Assembly (NCBI RefSeq): GCF_026341515.1
Contig: NZ_JAPEOK010000002.1
Location: forward strand, 186,001-250,000
Direction of reading: 5' to 3'
Source of the DNA: Streptomyces sp. NBC_00878
Lineage (GTDB): Bacteria > Actinomycetota > Actinomycetes > Streptomycetales > Streptomycetaceae
DNA: 64,000 nucleotides
Shown: positions 54,220 through 64,000 of the stretch, one piece after another
How positions within the stretch are numbered: position 1 is the stretch's first letter
Layout of the letters: every line of letters begins with the position of its first letter
The notes under the pieces: generated by a model
What the model was told of the DNA's origin: nothing
The model's input: only the letters and a program-made list of their open reading frames with translations
Databases searched by the model: none
Program-made: the position numbers and the translations under genes

Positions 54220-57200
54220 ATGCCGGACGAGGACAAGCTCCGCGACTACCTGAACCGGGTGATGACCGATCTCCGGCGCACGCGCACCCGGCTCGACGAG
54301 GTCGAGAACGCCGCGCACGAACCGATCGCCATCGTCGGCATGGGCTGCCGATTTCCCGGTGGCATCGACTCACCGGACAGCCTGTGGCGCGTGGTCGCCG
54401 ACGGTGTCGACGTCATCTCCGAGCTGCCGCAGGACCGAGGCTGGGACGTCGCGGGACTCTACGACCCCGATCCCGACCGCGCCGGCCGGACCTACTCGCG
54501 GGAGGGGGGATTCCTGCGGGACAGCATGCACTTCGACGCCGAGTTCTTCGGCATCAGCCCCCGCGAAGCGCTTGCCATGGATCCGCAGCACCGGCTGGTC
54601 CTCGAGACCTCGTGGGAGGCACTCGAACGCGCCCGGATCGACCCGGCCTCCTTGCGGGGCAGCCGGACCGGGGTGTTCGTCGGCTGCACGTACCAGGACT
54701 ACGCAGCACGACTGACCGAAGTGCCCAGCGAAGTGGAGGGGTACCTCGGGACGGCGAACACCTTCGCCGTGATGTCCGGCCGGGTGGCGTACACGTTCGG
54801 CCTGGAGGGGCCGGCGATCAGCCTCGACACGGCGTGCTCGTCCGCACTGGTCGCGATGCACACGGCCGTGCAGTCGCTGCGCCGCGGCGAGTCCTCGCTC
54901 GCGCTCGCCGGCGGCGCGTGTGTGATGTTCGCGCCGACGGCCCTGCGGGAGTTCAGCCGTCAGCGCGGCCTCGCCCCCGACGGCAGGTCCAAGGCGTTCG
55001 CCGGCGCCGCGAACGGCGTCGGCCTCGGTGAAGGCGTGGGCGTCCTGGTACTGGAGCGGCTCTCGGACGCCCAGCGCAACGGGCGCCGGATCCTGGCCGT
55101 CGTCCGCGGCACGGCGGTCAACCAGGACGGTGCGTCGAACGGGATGACCGCCCCGAGCGGTCTGGCACAGGAGCGGGTGATCCGCAGCGCGCTGGCCGAC
55201 GCCCGGGTCGAGCCGTCCGACGTGGACGCCGTGGAGGCGCACGGCACCGGCACCACGCTGGGCGATCCCATCGAGGCCCGCGCGCTGCTGGCCACCTACG
55301 GGCAGCGGCGCGAGAGTCCGCTGCTGCTGGGCTCGGTGAAGTCCAACATGGGGCATGCCCAGTCGGCGGCCGGGATCGCCGGTGTGATCAAGATGGTCAT
55401 GGCGATGCGGCACGGCATCCTCCCCAAGACCCTGCACGTCGACGAGCCGTCGCCCCGTGTCGACTGGACCACCGGATCGGTCGAGCTGCTGACCGACGCC
55501 GTGGAGTGGTCCCGAACCGGCCGCCCCCGGCGGGCCGGAGTCTCGTCCTTCGGGATCTCCGGCACCAACGCGCACGTGATCCTCGAAGAGGCTCCGGCGG
55601 CCGGCGAGCCCGAATCGGGCGGCCGGGCCCCGGCGCCGTGGCTGCTGTCCGCCCGCTCGGCGGCGGCGTTGCGAGCGCAGGCCGAGCGCCTGCTGCCGTA
55701 CGCGGACGCCGGTGCCGCGGACATCGGTGCCGCGCTGCGGGCCAGAGCGACGTTCGAGCACCGCGCGGTCGTCTTCGGCGCCGACCAACGTGGCGCGCTC
55801 TCCGCCCTCGCCGCAGGCGGCTCCGCCCCCGGCCTGGTGCAGGGCGTCGCCGTTGAACCCGGCCGCACCGTCCTCGTCTTCCCCGGCCAGGGTTCGCAGT
55901 GGGTGGGGATGGGACGCGAGCTGCTGGCCTCGTCGCCGGTCTTCCGCGACGAGCTGACCGCGTGCTCGGCGGCCTTCGAATCGCTGCTGGGATGGTCGGT
56001 CCTCGACGTGGTCGGCCGCGCCGAACCGATCGACCGGATCGACGTCCTGCAACCCGTGCTGTTCTCGATCATGGTGTCACTGGCCGCGTGGTGGCGTTCC
56101 CACGGCGTGGTCCCGGACGCGGTGACGGGTACCAGCCAGGGCGAGGTGGCGGCGGCGTACGTCTCCGGTGTGCTGAGCCTCGACGACGCGGTGCGGGTCA
56201 TCGGCCTGCGCAGCAGGCTGCTGCACGAGCGGATGACAGGTCGCGGCGCGCTGGCCTCCGTCGTGCTGCCCGCCGATCAGGTGCGGTCGCGGCTGGCCGA
56301 CGGGCTCACCATCGCGGGGGTCAACTCGCCGAGCCTGGTCACCGTCGCCGGAGGCGTGCCCGAGATCGAGCGGCTGGTCGCCGAACTGTCGGCCGAGGGC
56401 GTCCGGGCCCGGATCGTGGCGTCCTCGGTCGCGACCCACAGCGGCCACGTCGACGAGCTGCGTGCGGAACTCCTCGAACTGCTGGGCGAGATCACCCCCC
56501 GCCCCGCCACCGTGCCGTTCTACTCGACCGTCACCGGCGAGCGCCATCAGGAACTGGACGCCCGGTACTGGTTCGACAACATGCGGGAACCCGTCCTCTT
56601 CGAGCAGGCCGTCCGAGCCTTGATGGCCGACGGGTTCCGTACCTTCGTCGAAGCCACGCCCCATCCCGTGATGACGATGCCGATCCAGGAGATTGCCCAG
56701 GACATCGGTTCGGACGTGGTGACCGTCGGCTCGCTGCGCCGCGACGAGGACGGGCCGCACCGGATGCTCACCAGCGCGGCGGAACTGCACGTACGCGGCG
56801 GCGAACTCGACTGGGACACCCTGTCGCCGCCCGGTCGGCCGCTGGACCTGCCGACCTACCCCTTCCAACGCACTCGTTACTGGCTGGAGCAGACCACCAC
56901 GCCGTCGGTCCTGGACCAGTGGCGCTACCACGTGCAGTGGCAGCCGCTTCCCGAACCGCTGGAGGCGCTGCACGGCACCTGGCTGCTCGTCGGCCCGGCC
57001 GACGAGGTACGAGAAGCGCTGGCCAAGCGTGGAGCACACGTCGTGACGATCGAGGCCACCACCGACCGCGAGGAGTTCGCCGGCCGACTCGCCGGCCTCG
57101 GAGAGGTGGCAGGTGTCGTGTCGACGCTCGCGCTCGACGAGCGCCCTCATCTGCCCGCCGTCACGGTCGGTCTCGCCGCCACCCTCGCGTTGATCCAGGC

Positions 57201-58758
57201 ACTGGGAGACAGCGGGATCGGTGCCCCCCTGTGGTGCCTGACCCGGGACGCCGCGACGAGCCCGGCACAGGCGCAGCTGTGGGGGCTGGGGCGGGTGGCC
57301 GCCCTGGAGCACCCCCGACGCTGGGGCGGCCTGATCGACCTGCCGGGTGTGCTGGACGACGCCGCCGCGGACCGCCTGGCGGGACTGCTCGCGGGCGCCG
57401 GCGGCGAGGACCAGATCGAGATCCGCGCCGACGGCGTGTTCGCGCGGCGTCTGGTGCACGCTCCGCCCACCTCCGGGGCGGCGGCCGACTGGAGTCCCCA
57501 GGGCACCGTCCTCATCACCGGCGGTACCGGCGCTCTCGGGTCACAGGTCGCCCGCTGGCTCGCCGAGGAGGGAGCCGATCACCTCGTACTGGCGAGCCGA
57601 CGCGGTGCCGACGCGCCGGGGGCGGCCGAGTTGGGCGAGCTGGCGGCGAAGGTCACGGTGGCGACGTGCGACGTGGCCGACCGGGACAGCCTGGCCCGGC
57701 TGCTCGCGTCCCTGCCCGAACCACCGACGCTGGTCGTGCACGCCGCCGGTGTCGGGGAGAGCGCGAACCTGGCGGACACGACGCCGTCGGAACTGAGCGC
57801 GATGATGGCGGCGAAGGCGGCCGGTGCCGCGCACCTCGACGAGTTGCTGCCCGACGCGGCCTTCGTCCTGTTCTCCTCGGTGTCCGGGGTGTGGGGCGGT
57901 GGCGGTCAGGGCGCCTACGCCGCCGCGAACGCCCACCTCGACGCACTCGCCGCGCGGCGGCGCGCCAGGGGGGTGCCCGCGACGGCGGTGGCCTGGGGTG
58001 CCTGGGCCGGGAGCGGTATGGCGGCCGAGCCCGCGATGCGTGACCAGTTGCGGGCGCTCGGCCTGCCGCCGATGTCGCCGCAGGTCAACCTGCTCGCGCT
58101 GCGCCAGGCGCTCGGGCACGGCGAAACCTCTGTCACGGTGGCGGACGTGCGATGGGACATGTTCGCGCCCGGGTTCACCGTGATGCGGCCGAGCCCGCTG
58201 CTGTCCGAACTGCCCGAGGTCCGGCAGGCGCTGGCCGCCCCGGAGCCGGCGGCCGGGGACTCGGGGCTGCGGCAGCAGCTGGCCACGCTGTCCGGTCCGG
58301 ACCGGATCCGCGCACTGGTCACGGCGATCCGTACCGAAGCCGCGGACGTGCTCGGGCACCAGGGTCTCGATCAGGTCGAGGCGGGCCGTGCCTTCAAGGA
58401 CTTCGGGTTCGACTCGCTGACCGCGGTCGAACTGCGTAACCGGCTGGCCGCCGCGACCGGGCTGCGCCTCCCGGTGACCGCGGTGTTCGACCACCCGACA
58501 CCGGCCAAGTTGGCCGAACACCTGCTGCCTCAGCTGGGCACAGGCTCGGAACCCCTGGACGTACTGGCCGAGTTGGACCGCCTCGAAGCGGCCGTCACGT
58601 CGGAACCCGAGGGTGCCGCCCGCGACGAGGTCGCGGTCCGGCTGCGCGCACTGCTGCGCCGGCTCGACAGCGGCCGGGACACCGACGGCGAGGAACTCGG
58701 CGAGGCCTCGGACGAAGAGATGTTCGACCTGCTGAGCAAGGACTTCGGCATCTCATGA
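54220..58758 (+). CDS. Type I modular polyketide synthase B: KS-AT-KR-ACP
   Basis: 1512 residues, one module. An N-terminal coiled-coil docking segment ([19 protein letters not shown]) precedes KS (about 33-460, Cys206 in DTACSSAL). The AT has an unusual nucleophile elbow GTSQGE (637-642; GHSQGE expected) and VATHS (737-741) where methylmalonyl enzymes have YASHS, so the extender is not methylmalonyl by rule; ethylmalonyl is plausible given ccr next door. KR has TGGTGALG, Ser1220 and Tyr1233, with Trp eight residues before Tyr and no LDD: active, A-type. ACP Ser1399. A C-terminal docking domain ends in an acidic tail. GGAGG lies before the ATG at 54220. Confidence 0.95.
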   Translation: MPDEDKLRDYLNRVMTDLRRTRTRLDEVENAAHEPIAIVGMGCRFPGGIDSPDSLWRVVADGVDVISELPQDRGWDVAGLYDPDPDRAGRTYSREGGFLRDSMHFDAEFFGISPREALAMDPQHRLVLETSWEALERARIDPASLRGSRTGVFVGCTYQDYAARLTEVPSEVEGYLGTANTFAVMSGRVAYTFGLEGPAISLDTACSSALVAMHTAVQSLRRGESSLALAGGACVMFAPTALREFSRQRGLAPDGRSKAFAGAANGVGLGEGVGVLVLERLSDAQRNGRRILAVVRGTAVNQDGASNGMTAPSGLAQERVIRSALADARVEPSDVDAVEAHGTGTTLGDPIEARALLATYGQRRESPLLLGSVKSNMGHAQSAAGIAGVIKMVMAMRHGILPKTLHVDEPSPRVDWTTGSVELLTDAVEWSRTGRPRRAGVSSFGISGTNAHVILEEAPAAGEPESGGRAPAPWLLSARSAAALRAQAERLLPYADAGAADIGAALRARATFEHRAVVFGADQRGALSALAAGGSAPGLVQGVAVEPGRTVLVFPGQGSQWVGMGRELLASSPVFRDELTACSAAFESLLGWSVLDVVGRAEPIDRIDVLQPVLFSIMVSLAAWWRSHGVVPDAVTGTSQGEVAAAYVSGVLSLDDAVRVIGLRSRLLHERMTGRGALASVVLPADQVRSRLADGLTIAGVNSPSLVTVAGGVPEIERLVAELSAEGVRARIVASSVATHSGHVDELRAELLELLGEITPRPATVPFYSTVTGERHQELDARYWFDNMREPVLFEQAVRALMADGFRTFVEATPHPVMTMPIQEIAQDIGSDVVTVGSLRRDEDGPHRMLTSAAELHVRGGELDWDTLSPPGRPLDLPTYPFQRTRYWLEQTTTPSVLDQWRYHVQWQPLPEPLEALHGTWLLVGPADEVREALAKRGAHVVTIEATTDREEFAGRLAGLGEVAGVVSTLALDERPHLPAVTVGLAATLALIQALGDSGIGAPLWCLTRDAATSPAQAQLWGLGRVAALEHPRRWGGLIDLPGVLDDAAADRLAGLLAGAGGEDQIEIRADGVFARRLVHAPPTSGAAADWSPQGTVLITGGTGALGSQVARWLAEEGADHLVLASRRGADAPGAAELGELAAKVTVATCDVADRDSLARLLASLPEPPTLVVHAAGVGESANLADTTPSELSAMMAAKAAGAAHLDELLPDAAFVLFSSVSGVWGGGGQGAYAAANAHLDALAARRRARGVPATAVAWGAWAGSGMAAEPAMRDQLRALGLPPMSPQVNLLALRQALGHGETSVTVADVRWDMFAPGFTVMRPSPLLSELPEVRQALAAPEPAAGDSGLRQQLATLSGPDRIRALVTAIRTEAADVLGHQGLDQVEAGRAFKDFGFDSLTAVELRNRLAAATGLRLPVTAVFDHPTPAKLAEHLLPQLGTGSEPLDVLAELDRLEAAVTSEPEGAARDEVAVRLRALLRRLDSGRDTDGEELGEASDEEMFDLLSKDFGIS

Positions 58759-58775
58759 GCACAGGGAGGACCGCA

Positions 58776-61700
58776 GTGTCCACAGAGGACAGGCTTCGCC
58801 ACCTTCTCCGGCAGGCCACCACAGAGCTGCAGCGGACCACGCGGCGCGTCCACGAGCTGGAAGGCCGGGGAAGCGAGCCGGTCGCGATCGTCGGTATGGG
58901 CTGCCGCTACCCGGGCGGCGTCGCCTCCCCGGAGGACCTGTGGCAGTTGGTCGCCTCCGAGGGCGACGCCGTGTCGGACGCCCCCGCCGACCGCGGTTGG
59001 AACATCGACGCGCTCTACGATCCGGTACCGGGCACACCCGGCCGGACCTACGTCCGGCGCGGCGGATTCCTCCAGGACGCCGCCGACTTCGACGCGCCGT
59101 TCTTCGGCATCTCCCCGCGCGAGGCGCTCGGGATGGACCCGCAACAGCGCCAACTCCTCGAGGTGTCACAGGAAGCGCTGGAACGGGCCGGACTCCGGCC
59201 CGAGACCCTGCGCGGCAGCAAGACCGGCGTATTCGTCGGGATGTGCTACCAGGGGTACGGGTTCCGCGACCTGGAGGTGGCCGAGGAAGCCTCGGGCTAC
59301 CTGGTGACCGGCGACGCGATGAGCGTGGCCTCCGGCCGGATCGCCTACACATTCGGGTTCGAGGGACCGGCGATCACGCTCGACACCGCCTGCTCGTCCT
59401 CCCTCGTCTCCCTGCACCTGGCCATTCAGGCGCTGCGCGACGGAGACTGCTCGCTCGCCCTGTCCGGCGGGGTAGCGGTGATGTCGACGACGCGTGGATT
59501 CGTCGAGTTCAGCCGACAGCGCGGGCTCGCCACCGACGGCCGGTGCAAGGCATTCGCCTCGGCCGCCGACGGAATGGGCTGGGGCGAGGGCGCCGGAATG
59601 CTCGTACTGGAGCGGCTGTCCGATGCCGAGCGCAACGGACATCGGATCCTGGCCGTCATCCGCGGTTCGGCGATCAATCAGGACGGCGCGTCCAACGGAC
59701 TGGCCGCACCGAACGGGCCGGCCCAGGAACGCGTGATCCGACAGGCCCTCGTCAACGCCGATCTGTCCACGGTGGACGTCGACATGGTCGAAGCACACGG
59801 CACCGGGACGACACTGGGCGACCCCATCGAGGCCCAGGCACTGCTGGCCACCTACGGGCAGCGCCGCGAGCGCCCGTTGCTGCTGGGCTCGGTGAAGTCC
59901 AACATGGGGCACGCGCAGGCCGCCGCCGGGGTCGCCGGTGTGATCAAGACGGTCATGAGCCTGCGGCACGGCGTCGTACCGAAGACACTGCACATCGACG
60001 AACCCACATCCCATGTCGACTGGTCCTCCGGCGCGGTCGAGCTCGCGACGCAGCAGGTGCCGTGGCCGGAGACCGGCCGCCCGAGGCGCGCCGGAGTCTC
60101 GGCCTTCGGCATCTCCGGCACGAACGCGCACGTGATCCTGGAGCAGGCCGCGACACCGCAGGCCCCTTCCCCCGTGGACGCCCCCGCGATCGTCCCCTGG
60201 GTGCTGTCGGGCCGCACGGACGCGGCACTCGAAGCACAGGCCGCGCGACTGGGCGAGTACGTGGCTGCCGGGAAGCCGAGCACACTCGACGTCGGTCACT
60301 CGCTGGCCACGACCCGCTCGGCACACCGCAGCCGGGCCGTGCTGCTCGCCCCGGACCGGGACGGCGCGCTGGAGAAGCTGTCCGCGCTGGCCGGTGGCCG
60401 TCCGCTGCCAGGACTCGTCCAGGGCGTCGCCACCCACGAGGACGGCAAGCCGGTCTTCGTGTTCCCGGGCCAGGGCTCGCAGTGGGTCGGCATGGCGTCG
60501 GACCTGCTGGAGTCCTCGCCGGTCTTCGCCGAGCGGATGGCCGAGTGCGCGGCCGCGTTCGAGCCGCTCGTCGACTGGTCCCTGCTCGACGTGCTCGGCG
60601 ACGCGAAAGCCCTGGAGCGGGTCGAGGTCGTCCAGCCGGTCCTGTTCGCCGTGATGGTCTCCCTCGCCGCGCTCTGGCGGTCCATGGGTGTCGAACCGGC
60701 GGCGGTCGTGGGCCACTCGCAGGGGGAGATCGCCGCCGCCTGCGTGGTCGGCGCGCTGTCGCTGGCGGACGCGACGACGGTCGTCGTGCTGCGCAGCAAG
60801 CTGATCGCGGAGGAACTGGCCGGCCGCGGCGGCATGATGTCCGTGGCGCTGTCCCCGGACGCCATCGCCGAACGGATCGACGACCGGGTCTCGGTCGCGG
60901 CCGTGAACGGCCCTTCGTCCGTCGTCGTGTCCGGCGAGCCCGCGGCCCTGCACGAACTACACGCCTCGCTCACCTCGGACGGCGTGCAGGCCAAGATCAT
61001 CCCGGTCGACTACGCGTCGCACTCGGCGCAGGTGGAGTCGATCCGCGCCCGACTGCTGGACGAACTGTCCGGCATCCGACCCGGGCCCGCCGAGATCCCC
61101 TTCTGGTCCACGGTGACCGGTGAGGTCCTCGACACCGGTCTGCTCGACGCCGACTACTGGTACCGGAACCTGCGCCAGACGGTCCGTCTTGCGGAGACGG
61201 TGCGCACGTTGATCGACAGCGAGCACTCCGTGTTCGTGGAGGCCAGCGCACATCCCACCCTGGCCATGAGCATTCAGGACAGCGCGGAAGCGGCCGGGCG
61301 GGACGTGGTAGTCGTCGGCTCCCTGCGCCGCGACGACGGTGGTCTGGAGCGGTTTCTGACCAGCGCCGCCGAACTGCACGTACGCGGGGTCGACGTCGAC
61401 TGGAGCACGGTGCTGGCCGGTGGCCGGCACGTCGACCTGCCGACGTACGCCTTCGAGCATCAGCGGTACTGGCTTGAGGCCACCGGCGGCGCGCGTCGCG
61501 AGTCCGTCGTCGACGGACTGCGCTACCGGATCACCTGGGAGAAGGTGCCCGAACACCCGGCGCCGTCGTTGACCGGCACCTGGCTGGTGGTGGCGCCGGC
61601 CTCCGGCGGTCCGGCCGCCGAATGCGCGCGGGCGCTGTCCGAGCAGGGCGCCGACGTGATCGTGACCGACGTGCCGCCGTCCGACCTGCCCGAGGTCGCC

Positions 61701-64000
61701 GGCGTGCTGTCCCTGCTGCCCGCGGGGGACCTGCTCACCCTGCTCCAGGCCGGCATCGACGCACCGCACTGGTGTGTCACCCGGGCAGCCGCGACCGATC
61801 CGGAGCAGTCCCAGGTGTGGGGGCTCGGCCGCGTCGCGGGGGTCGAGTGGCCCGAGCGCTGGGGTGGCGCGATCGACCTGCCGGAGCTGGTCGACGCCGA
61901 GGCACGACTGCGCCTGTGCTCGGCGCTGACCGGTGACGAGGACGAGGTCGAGATCCGCCCGGAGGGGACGTACGCGCGCAGGCTGGTACGCGCCACCGCG
62001 ACGCCGGTACGCGACTGGAAGGCGCGCGGAACGGCGCTCGTGACGGGCGACGGTGGCCCGATCGGTCCGCTGATCGCCCGCTGGCTGCTCCGCAACGGTG
62101 CCGACCACGTGGTGCTGACGGGCGCACCGGCCCATCAGATCGACGAGCCCGATGTGACCGTGTCCGACTGCGATGTGACCGACCGGGACGCTCTCGCCGC
62201 ACTCGTCGAGCACCACGGCCCGATCCGTACGGTCGTCCACGCCGCCGGCGCCGCCACACTGACCCCGCTGGCCGACACCGGCCGGGACGACTTCACCGAC
62301 ATCCTGGCGTCCAGGGCCGACAGCGCCTCCCACCTTGACGAGCTGCTCGGTGCCGACACCGACGCCTTCGTGCTGTTCTCGTCGATCAGCGGCGTCTGGG
62401 GGAGCAAGGACCACGCCGCGCACGCCGCGGGCAGCGCCCATCTGGACGCCGTCGCCGAACGCCGACGCGCGCGCGGACTGGCGGCGACCTCGATCTCCTG
62501 GGGACTGTGGGACCTCGGACAGGACCGGACCGCGCATCGCGATCACGGTGTCGGCTTCCTGTCCAGAGAACTGGCCTTCACCGCGCTGCGGCACGCCCTG
62601 GACCGTGACGAAACCACGGTCACCCTCGCGGACCTCGACTGGAACCGGTTCTTACCGCGTCCGCTCCTGCGCCACGTCATCCCCGCCGCGCCCGAGCCCC
62701 CCGTGTCCGAGTCCGGGGATCCCGGACCGGACGCGCGTCCCGAGAGCCCGCGTTCGGAACGGGAACTGCTCGACCTCGTCCGCGCGCAGGCCGCCACCGT
62801 GCTCGGCTTCGCCGACATCAACGAGGTCCAGCCGACCAGCGCGTTCAAGAACATGGGCTTCGACTCCCTCACGGCGGTCGAGCTGCGCAACCGGCTCTCG
62901 GAGGCCGTCGGCCGCCGCATGCCAGCGACACTGGTGTTCGACTACCCGACGCCCGCGGCCGTCGTCGAATTCCTCCGCGGCGAACCCGCTCAACCGGTTC
63001 CCGTGCGGGACGGCGCGGACCCGGACGAGCCCATCGCGATCGTCGCGATGAGCTGCCGCTATCCGGGCGGCATCGCCTCGCCGGAGGACCTGTGGCAGCT
63101 GGTGGCCGACGGCCGGGACGCCGTCGGCGACTTCCCGGCCGACCGGGACTGGGATCTCGCCCTCTACGACCCCGAGCCGGGAGTCCCCGGGAAGTCCTAC
63201 GTCTGGCGCGGCGGCTTCCTCGACGGCTTCGCGGACTTCGATCCGGGGTTCTTCGGGATCAACCCGCGTGAGGCGTTGGTGATCGACCCGCAGCAGCGGC
63301 TGCTGCTGGAGACCTCGTGGGAGCTGTTCGAACGAGCCGGCGTCGACCCGGAATCGTTGCGCGGCAGCCGTTCCGGGGTGTTCATCGGCAGCAACATCCA
63401 GGACTACGCGGCCCGGGTGCTCGCCGGTGACGACCTGACCGGCGGCTATGCCGGGATGGGCAACTCGGCCAGCGTGATGTCCGGACGACTGTCGTACGTG
63501 TACGGACTGGAAGGCCCGTCACTCACCGTCGACACGGCGTGCTCCTCATCGCTGTCCGCGCTGCACCTGGCCGTCCAGGCGCTGCGCGGGGGTGAGTGCG
63601 AACTGGCGGTCGCCGGCGGTGTGACCGCGATGTCGTCGCCGCTGAGCTACGTGGAGTTCAGCAGCCAGCGCGCGCTCGCCGCCGACGGCTACTGCCGGGC
63701 GTTCTCCGGCGATGCCGACGGGACCGTACTGTCCGAGGGCGTCGGCCTGCTGCTGCTGGAGAAGTTGTCCGACGCCCGGCGCCACGGCCACGCGGTGCTG
63801 GGCCTGGTTCGCGGCTCGGCGGTGAACCAGGACGGCGCGAGCAACGGACTGAGCGCGCCCAATGGTCCCGCCCAGCAGCGGGTGATCCGCCAGGCGCTCG
63901 CCGCCTCCGGCCTCGAACCGTCCGAGGTGGACGCCGTCGAGGCCCACGGGACCGGTACGCGGCTGGGTGATCCGATCGAGGCGCAGGCGCTGCTGGCCAC
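58776..64000 (+). CDS. Type I modular polyketide synthase C (3' end outside window): KS-AT-KR(inactive)-ACP-KS...
   Basis: 1741 residues are visible and the frame is open at the right edge. GTG 58776 is preferred (AGGGAGG five bases before); ATG 58755 in the same frame overlaps the PKS B stop. A docking coil (STEDRLRHLLRQATTELQ) precedes KS (Cys206). AT has GHSQGE (646-651) and YASHS (746-750): methylmalonyl. KR has TGDGGPIG near 1088, and catalytic Tyr and Asn replaced by His1216 and Ser1220 (Ser1203 kept), so a beta-ketone should remain. ACP Ser1364. A second KS starts at about 1417 with Cys1589 and runs past the window. A TTA codon is at 1293 (62652). Confidence 0.95.
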   Translation, partial: MSTEDRLRHLLRQATTELQRTTRRVHELEGRGSEPVAIVGMGCRYPGGVASPEDLWQLVASEGDAVSDAPADRGWNIDALYDPVPGTPGRTYVRRGGFLQDAADFDAPFFGISPREALGMDPQQRQLLEVSQEALERAGLRPETLRGSKTGVFVGMCYQGYGFRDLEVAEEASGYLVTGDAMSVASGRIAYTFGFEGPAITLDTACSSSLVSLHLAIQALRDGDCSLALSGGVAVMSTTRGFVEFSRQRGLATDGRCKAFASAADGMGWGEGAGMLVLERLSDAERNGHRILAVIRGSAINQDGASNGLAAPNGPAQERVIRQALVNADLSTVDVDMVEAHGTGTTLGDPIEAQALLATYGQRRERPLLLGSVKSNMGHAQAAAGVAGVIKTVMSLRHGVVPKTLHIDEPTSHVDWSSGAVELATQQVPWPETGRPRRAGVSAFGISGTNAHVILEQAATPQAPSPVDAPAIVPWVLSGRTDAALEAQAARLGEYVAAGKPSTLDVGHSLATTRSAHRSRAVLLAPDRDGALEKLSALAGGRPLPGLVQGVATHEDGKPVFVFPGQGSQWVGMASDLLESSPVFAERMAECAAAFEPLVDWSLLDVLGDAKALERVEVVQPVLFAVMVSLAALWRSMGVEPAAVVGHSQGEIAAACVVGALSLADATTVVVLRSKLIAEELAGRGGMMSVALSPDAIAERIDDRVSVAAVNGPSSVVVSGEPAALHELHASLTSDGVQAKIIPVDYASHSAQVESIRARLLDELSGIRPGPAEIPFWSTVTGEVLDTGLLDADYWYRNLRQTVRLAETVRTLIDSEHSVFVEASAHPTLAMSIQDSAEAAGRDVVVVGSLRRDDGGLERFLTSAAELHVRGVDVDWSTVLAGGRHVDLPTYAFEHQRYWLEATGGARRESVVDGLRYRITWEKVPEHPAPSLTGTWLVVAPASGGPAAECARALSEQGADVIVTDVPPSDLPEVAGVLSLLPAGDLLTLLQAGIDAPHWCVTRAAATDPEQSQVWGLGRVAGVEWPERWGGAIDLPELVDAEARLRLCSALTGDEDEVEIRPEGTYARRLVRATATPVRDWKARGTALVTGDGGPIGPLIARWLLRNGADHVVLTGAPAHQIDEPDVTVSDCDVTDRDALAALVEHHGPIRTVVHAAGAATLTPLADTGRDDFTDILASRADSASHLDELLGADTDAFVLFSSISGVWGSKDHAAHAAGSAHLDAVAERRRARGLAATSISWGLWDLGQDRTAHRDHGVGFLSRELAFTALRHALDRDETTVTLADLDWNRFLPRPLLRHVIPAAPEPPVSESGDPGPDARPESPRSERELLDLVRAQAATVLGFADINEVQPTSAFKNMGFDSLTAVELRNRLSEAVGRRMPATLVFDYPTPAAVVEFLRGEPAQPVPVRDGADPDEPIAIVAMSCRYPGGIASPEDLWQLVADGRDAVGDFPADRDWDLALYDPEPGVPGKSYVWRGGFLDGFADFDPGFFGINPREALVIDPQQRLLLETSWELFERAGVDPESLRGSRSGVFIGSNIQDYAARVLAGDDLTGGYAGMGNSASVMSGRLSYVYGLEGPSLTVDTACSSSLSALHLAVQALRGGECELAVAGGVTAMSSPLSYVEFSSQRALAADGYCRAFSGDADGTVLSEGVGLLLLEKLSDARRHGHAVLGLVRGSAVNQDGASNGLSAPNGPAQQRVIRQALAASGLEPSEVDAVEAHGTGTRLGDPIEAQALLA

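Noticed and set aside
50763..54236. A minus-strand open frame of 1157 codons antisense to PKS A
   Set aside because: It lies wholly under a clear PKS gene and has no recognisable domains; long antisense frames are expected where third positions are almost always G or C.

Overview
The window is a 64 kb piece of a high-GC actinobacterial chromosome, almost certainly Streptomyces. The signs are strong GC bias at third codon positions, many GTG starts, chains of 4-base ATGA/GTGA stop-start overlaps, an LAETG sortase protein, DUF574-type methyltransferase, DUF4360 and DUF427 proteins, and rare TTA codons confined mostly to a secondary-metabolism locus. No rRNA, tRNA, CRISPR array, transposase or phage gene was seen.

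Layout. 1-5.4 kb: C-terminal part of an MMPL transporter, a sortase-anchored surface protein and two exported alpha/beta hydrolases. 5.6-10.9 kb: a carboxylate-uptake region with a sodium:solute symporter overlapping an ECF sigma factor and a small membrane protein, then divergently DUF3311, CstA and a YbdD-type protein. 11-16.4 kb: an FtsX/ATPase ABC pair divergent from a NarL-type two-component system. 16.5-18.2 kb: a DUF427 protein and a DeoR regulator. 18.3-27.3 kb: a complete aerobic CO dehydrogenase locus (coxM-S-L, XdhC/CoxF-like, CoxD, CoxE on the minus strand; LysR regulator and CoxG on the plus strand). CoxL carries the form I active-site loop AYACSFR, and the two promoter regions share a CTTAAG-N6-CTGAAG/CTTCAG element.

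27.3-41.7 kb is mixed: a GNAT enzyme, remnants of a DUF2867-like gene and of a phoD phosphatase gene, a DUF4360 protein, a Tat-exported flavoprotein, a pknG-glnX-glnH operon (kinase, membrane protein, binding lipoprotein, as in mycobacteria but in a different order), a cupin, a methyltransferase, a strongly coding small reading frame with no ATG/GTG/TTG start, a zinc-ribbon protein, a membrane EEP hydrolase and a PPOX protein. 41.7-43.8 kb is an NAD-dependent DNA ligase.

43.9-64 kb is the left part of a modular type I polyketide synthase cluster. A 3-hydroxyacyl-CoA dehydrogenase and crotonyl-CoA carboxylase/reductase pair (ethylmalonyl-CoA supply) is divergent from three PKS genes. PKS A is: serine-less ACP remnant, KS-AT(malonyl)-KR-ACP, then KS-ACP with the AT excised. 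PKS B is KS-AT(atypical)-KR-ACP. PKS C is KS-AT(methylmalonyl)-KR(inactive)-ACP, then KS, running off the window. In-frame TTA codons lie in PKS A (four, three of them in the first 31 codons), PKS C and the dehydrogenase, pointing to bldA control. The AT-less module, the N-terminal ACP remnant, the [10 protein letters not shown] acyltransferase and the dead KR make this the least ordinary part of the window.
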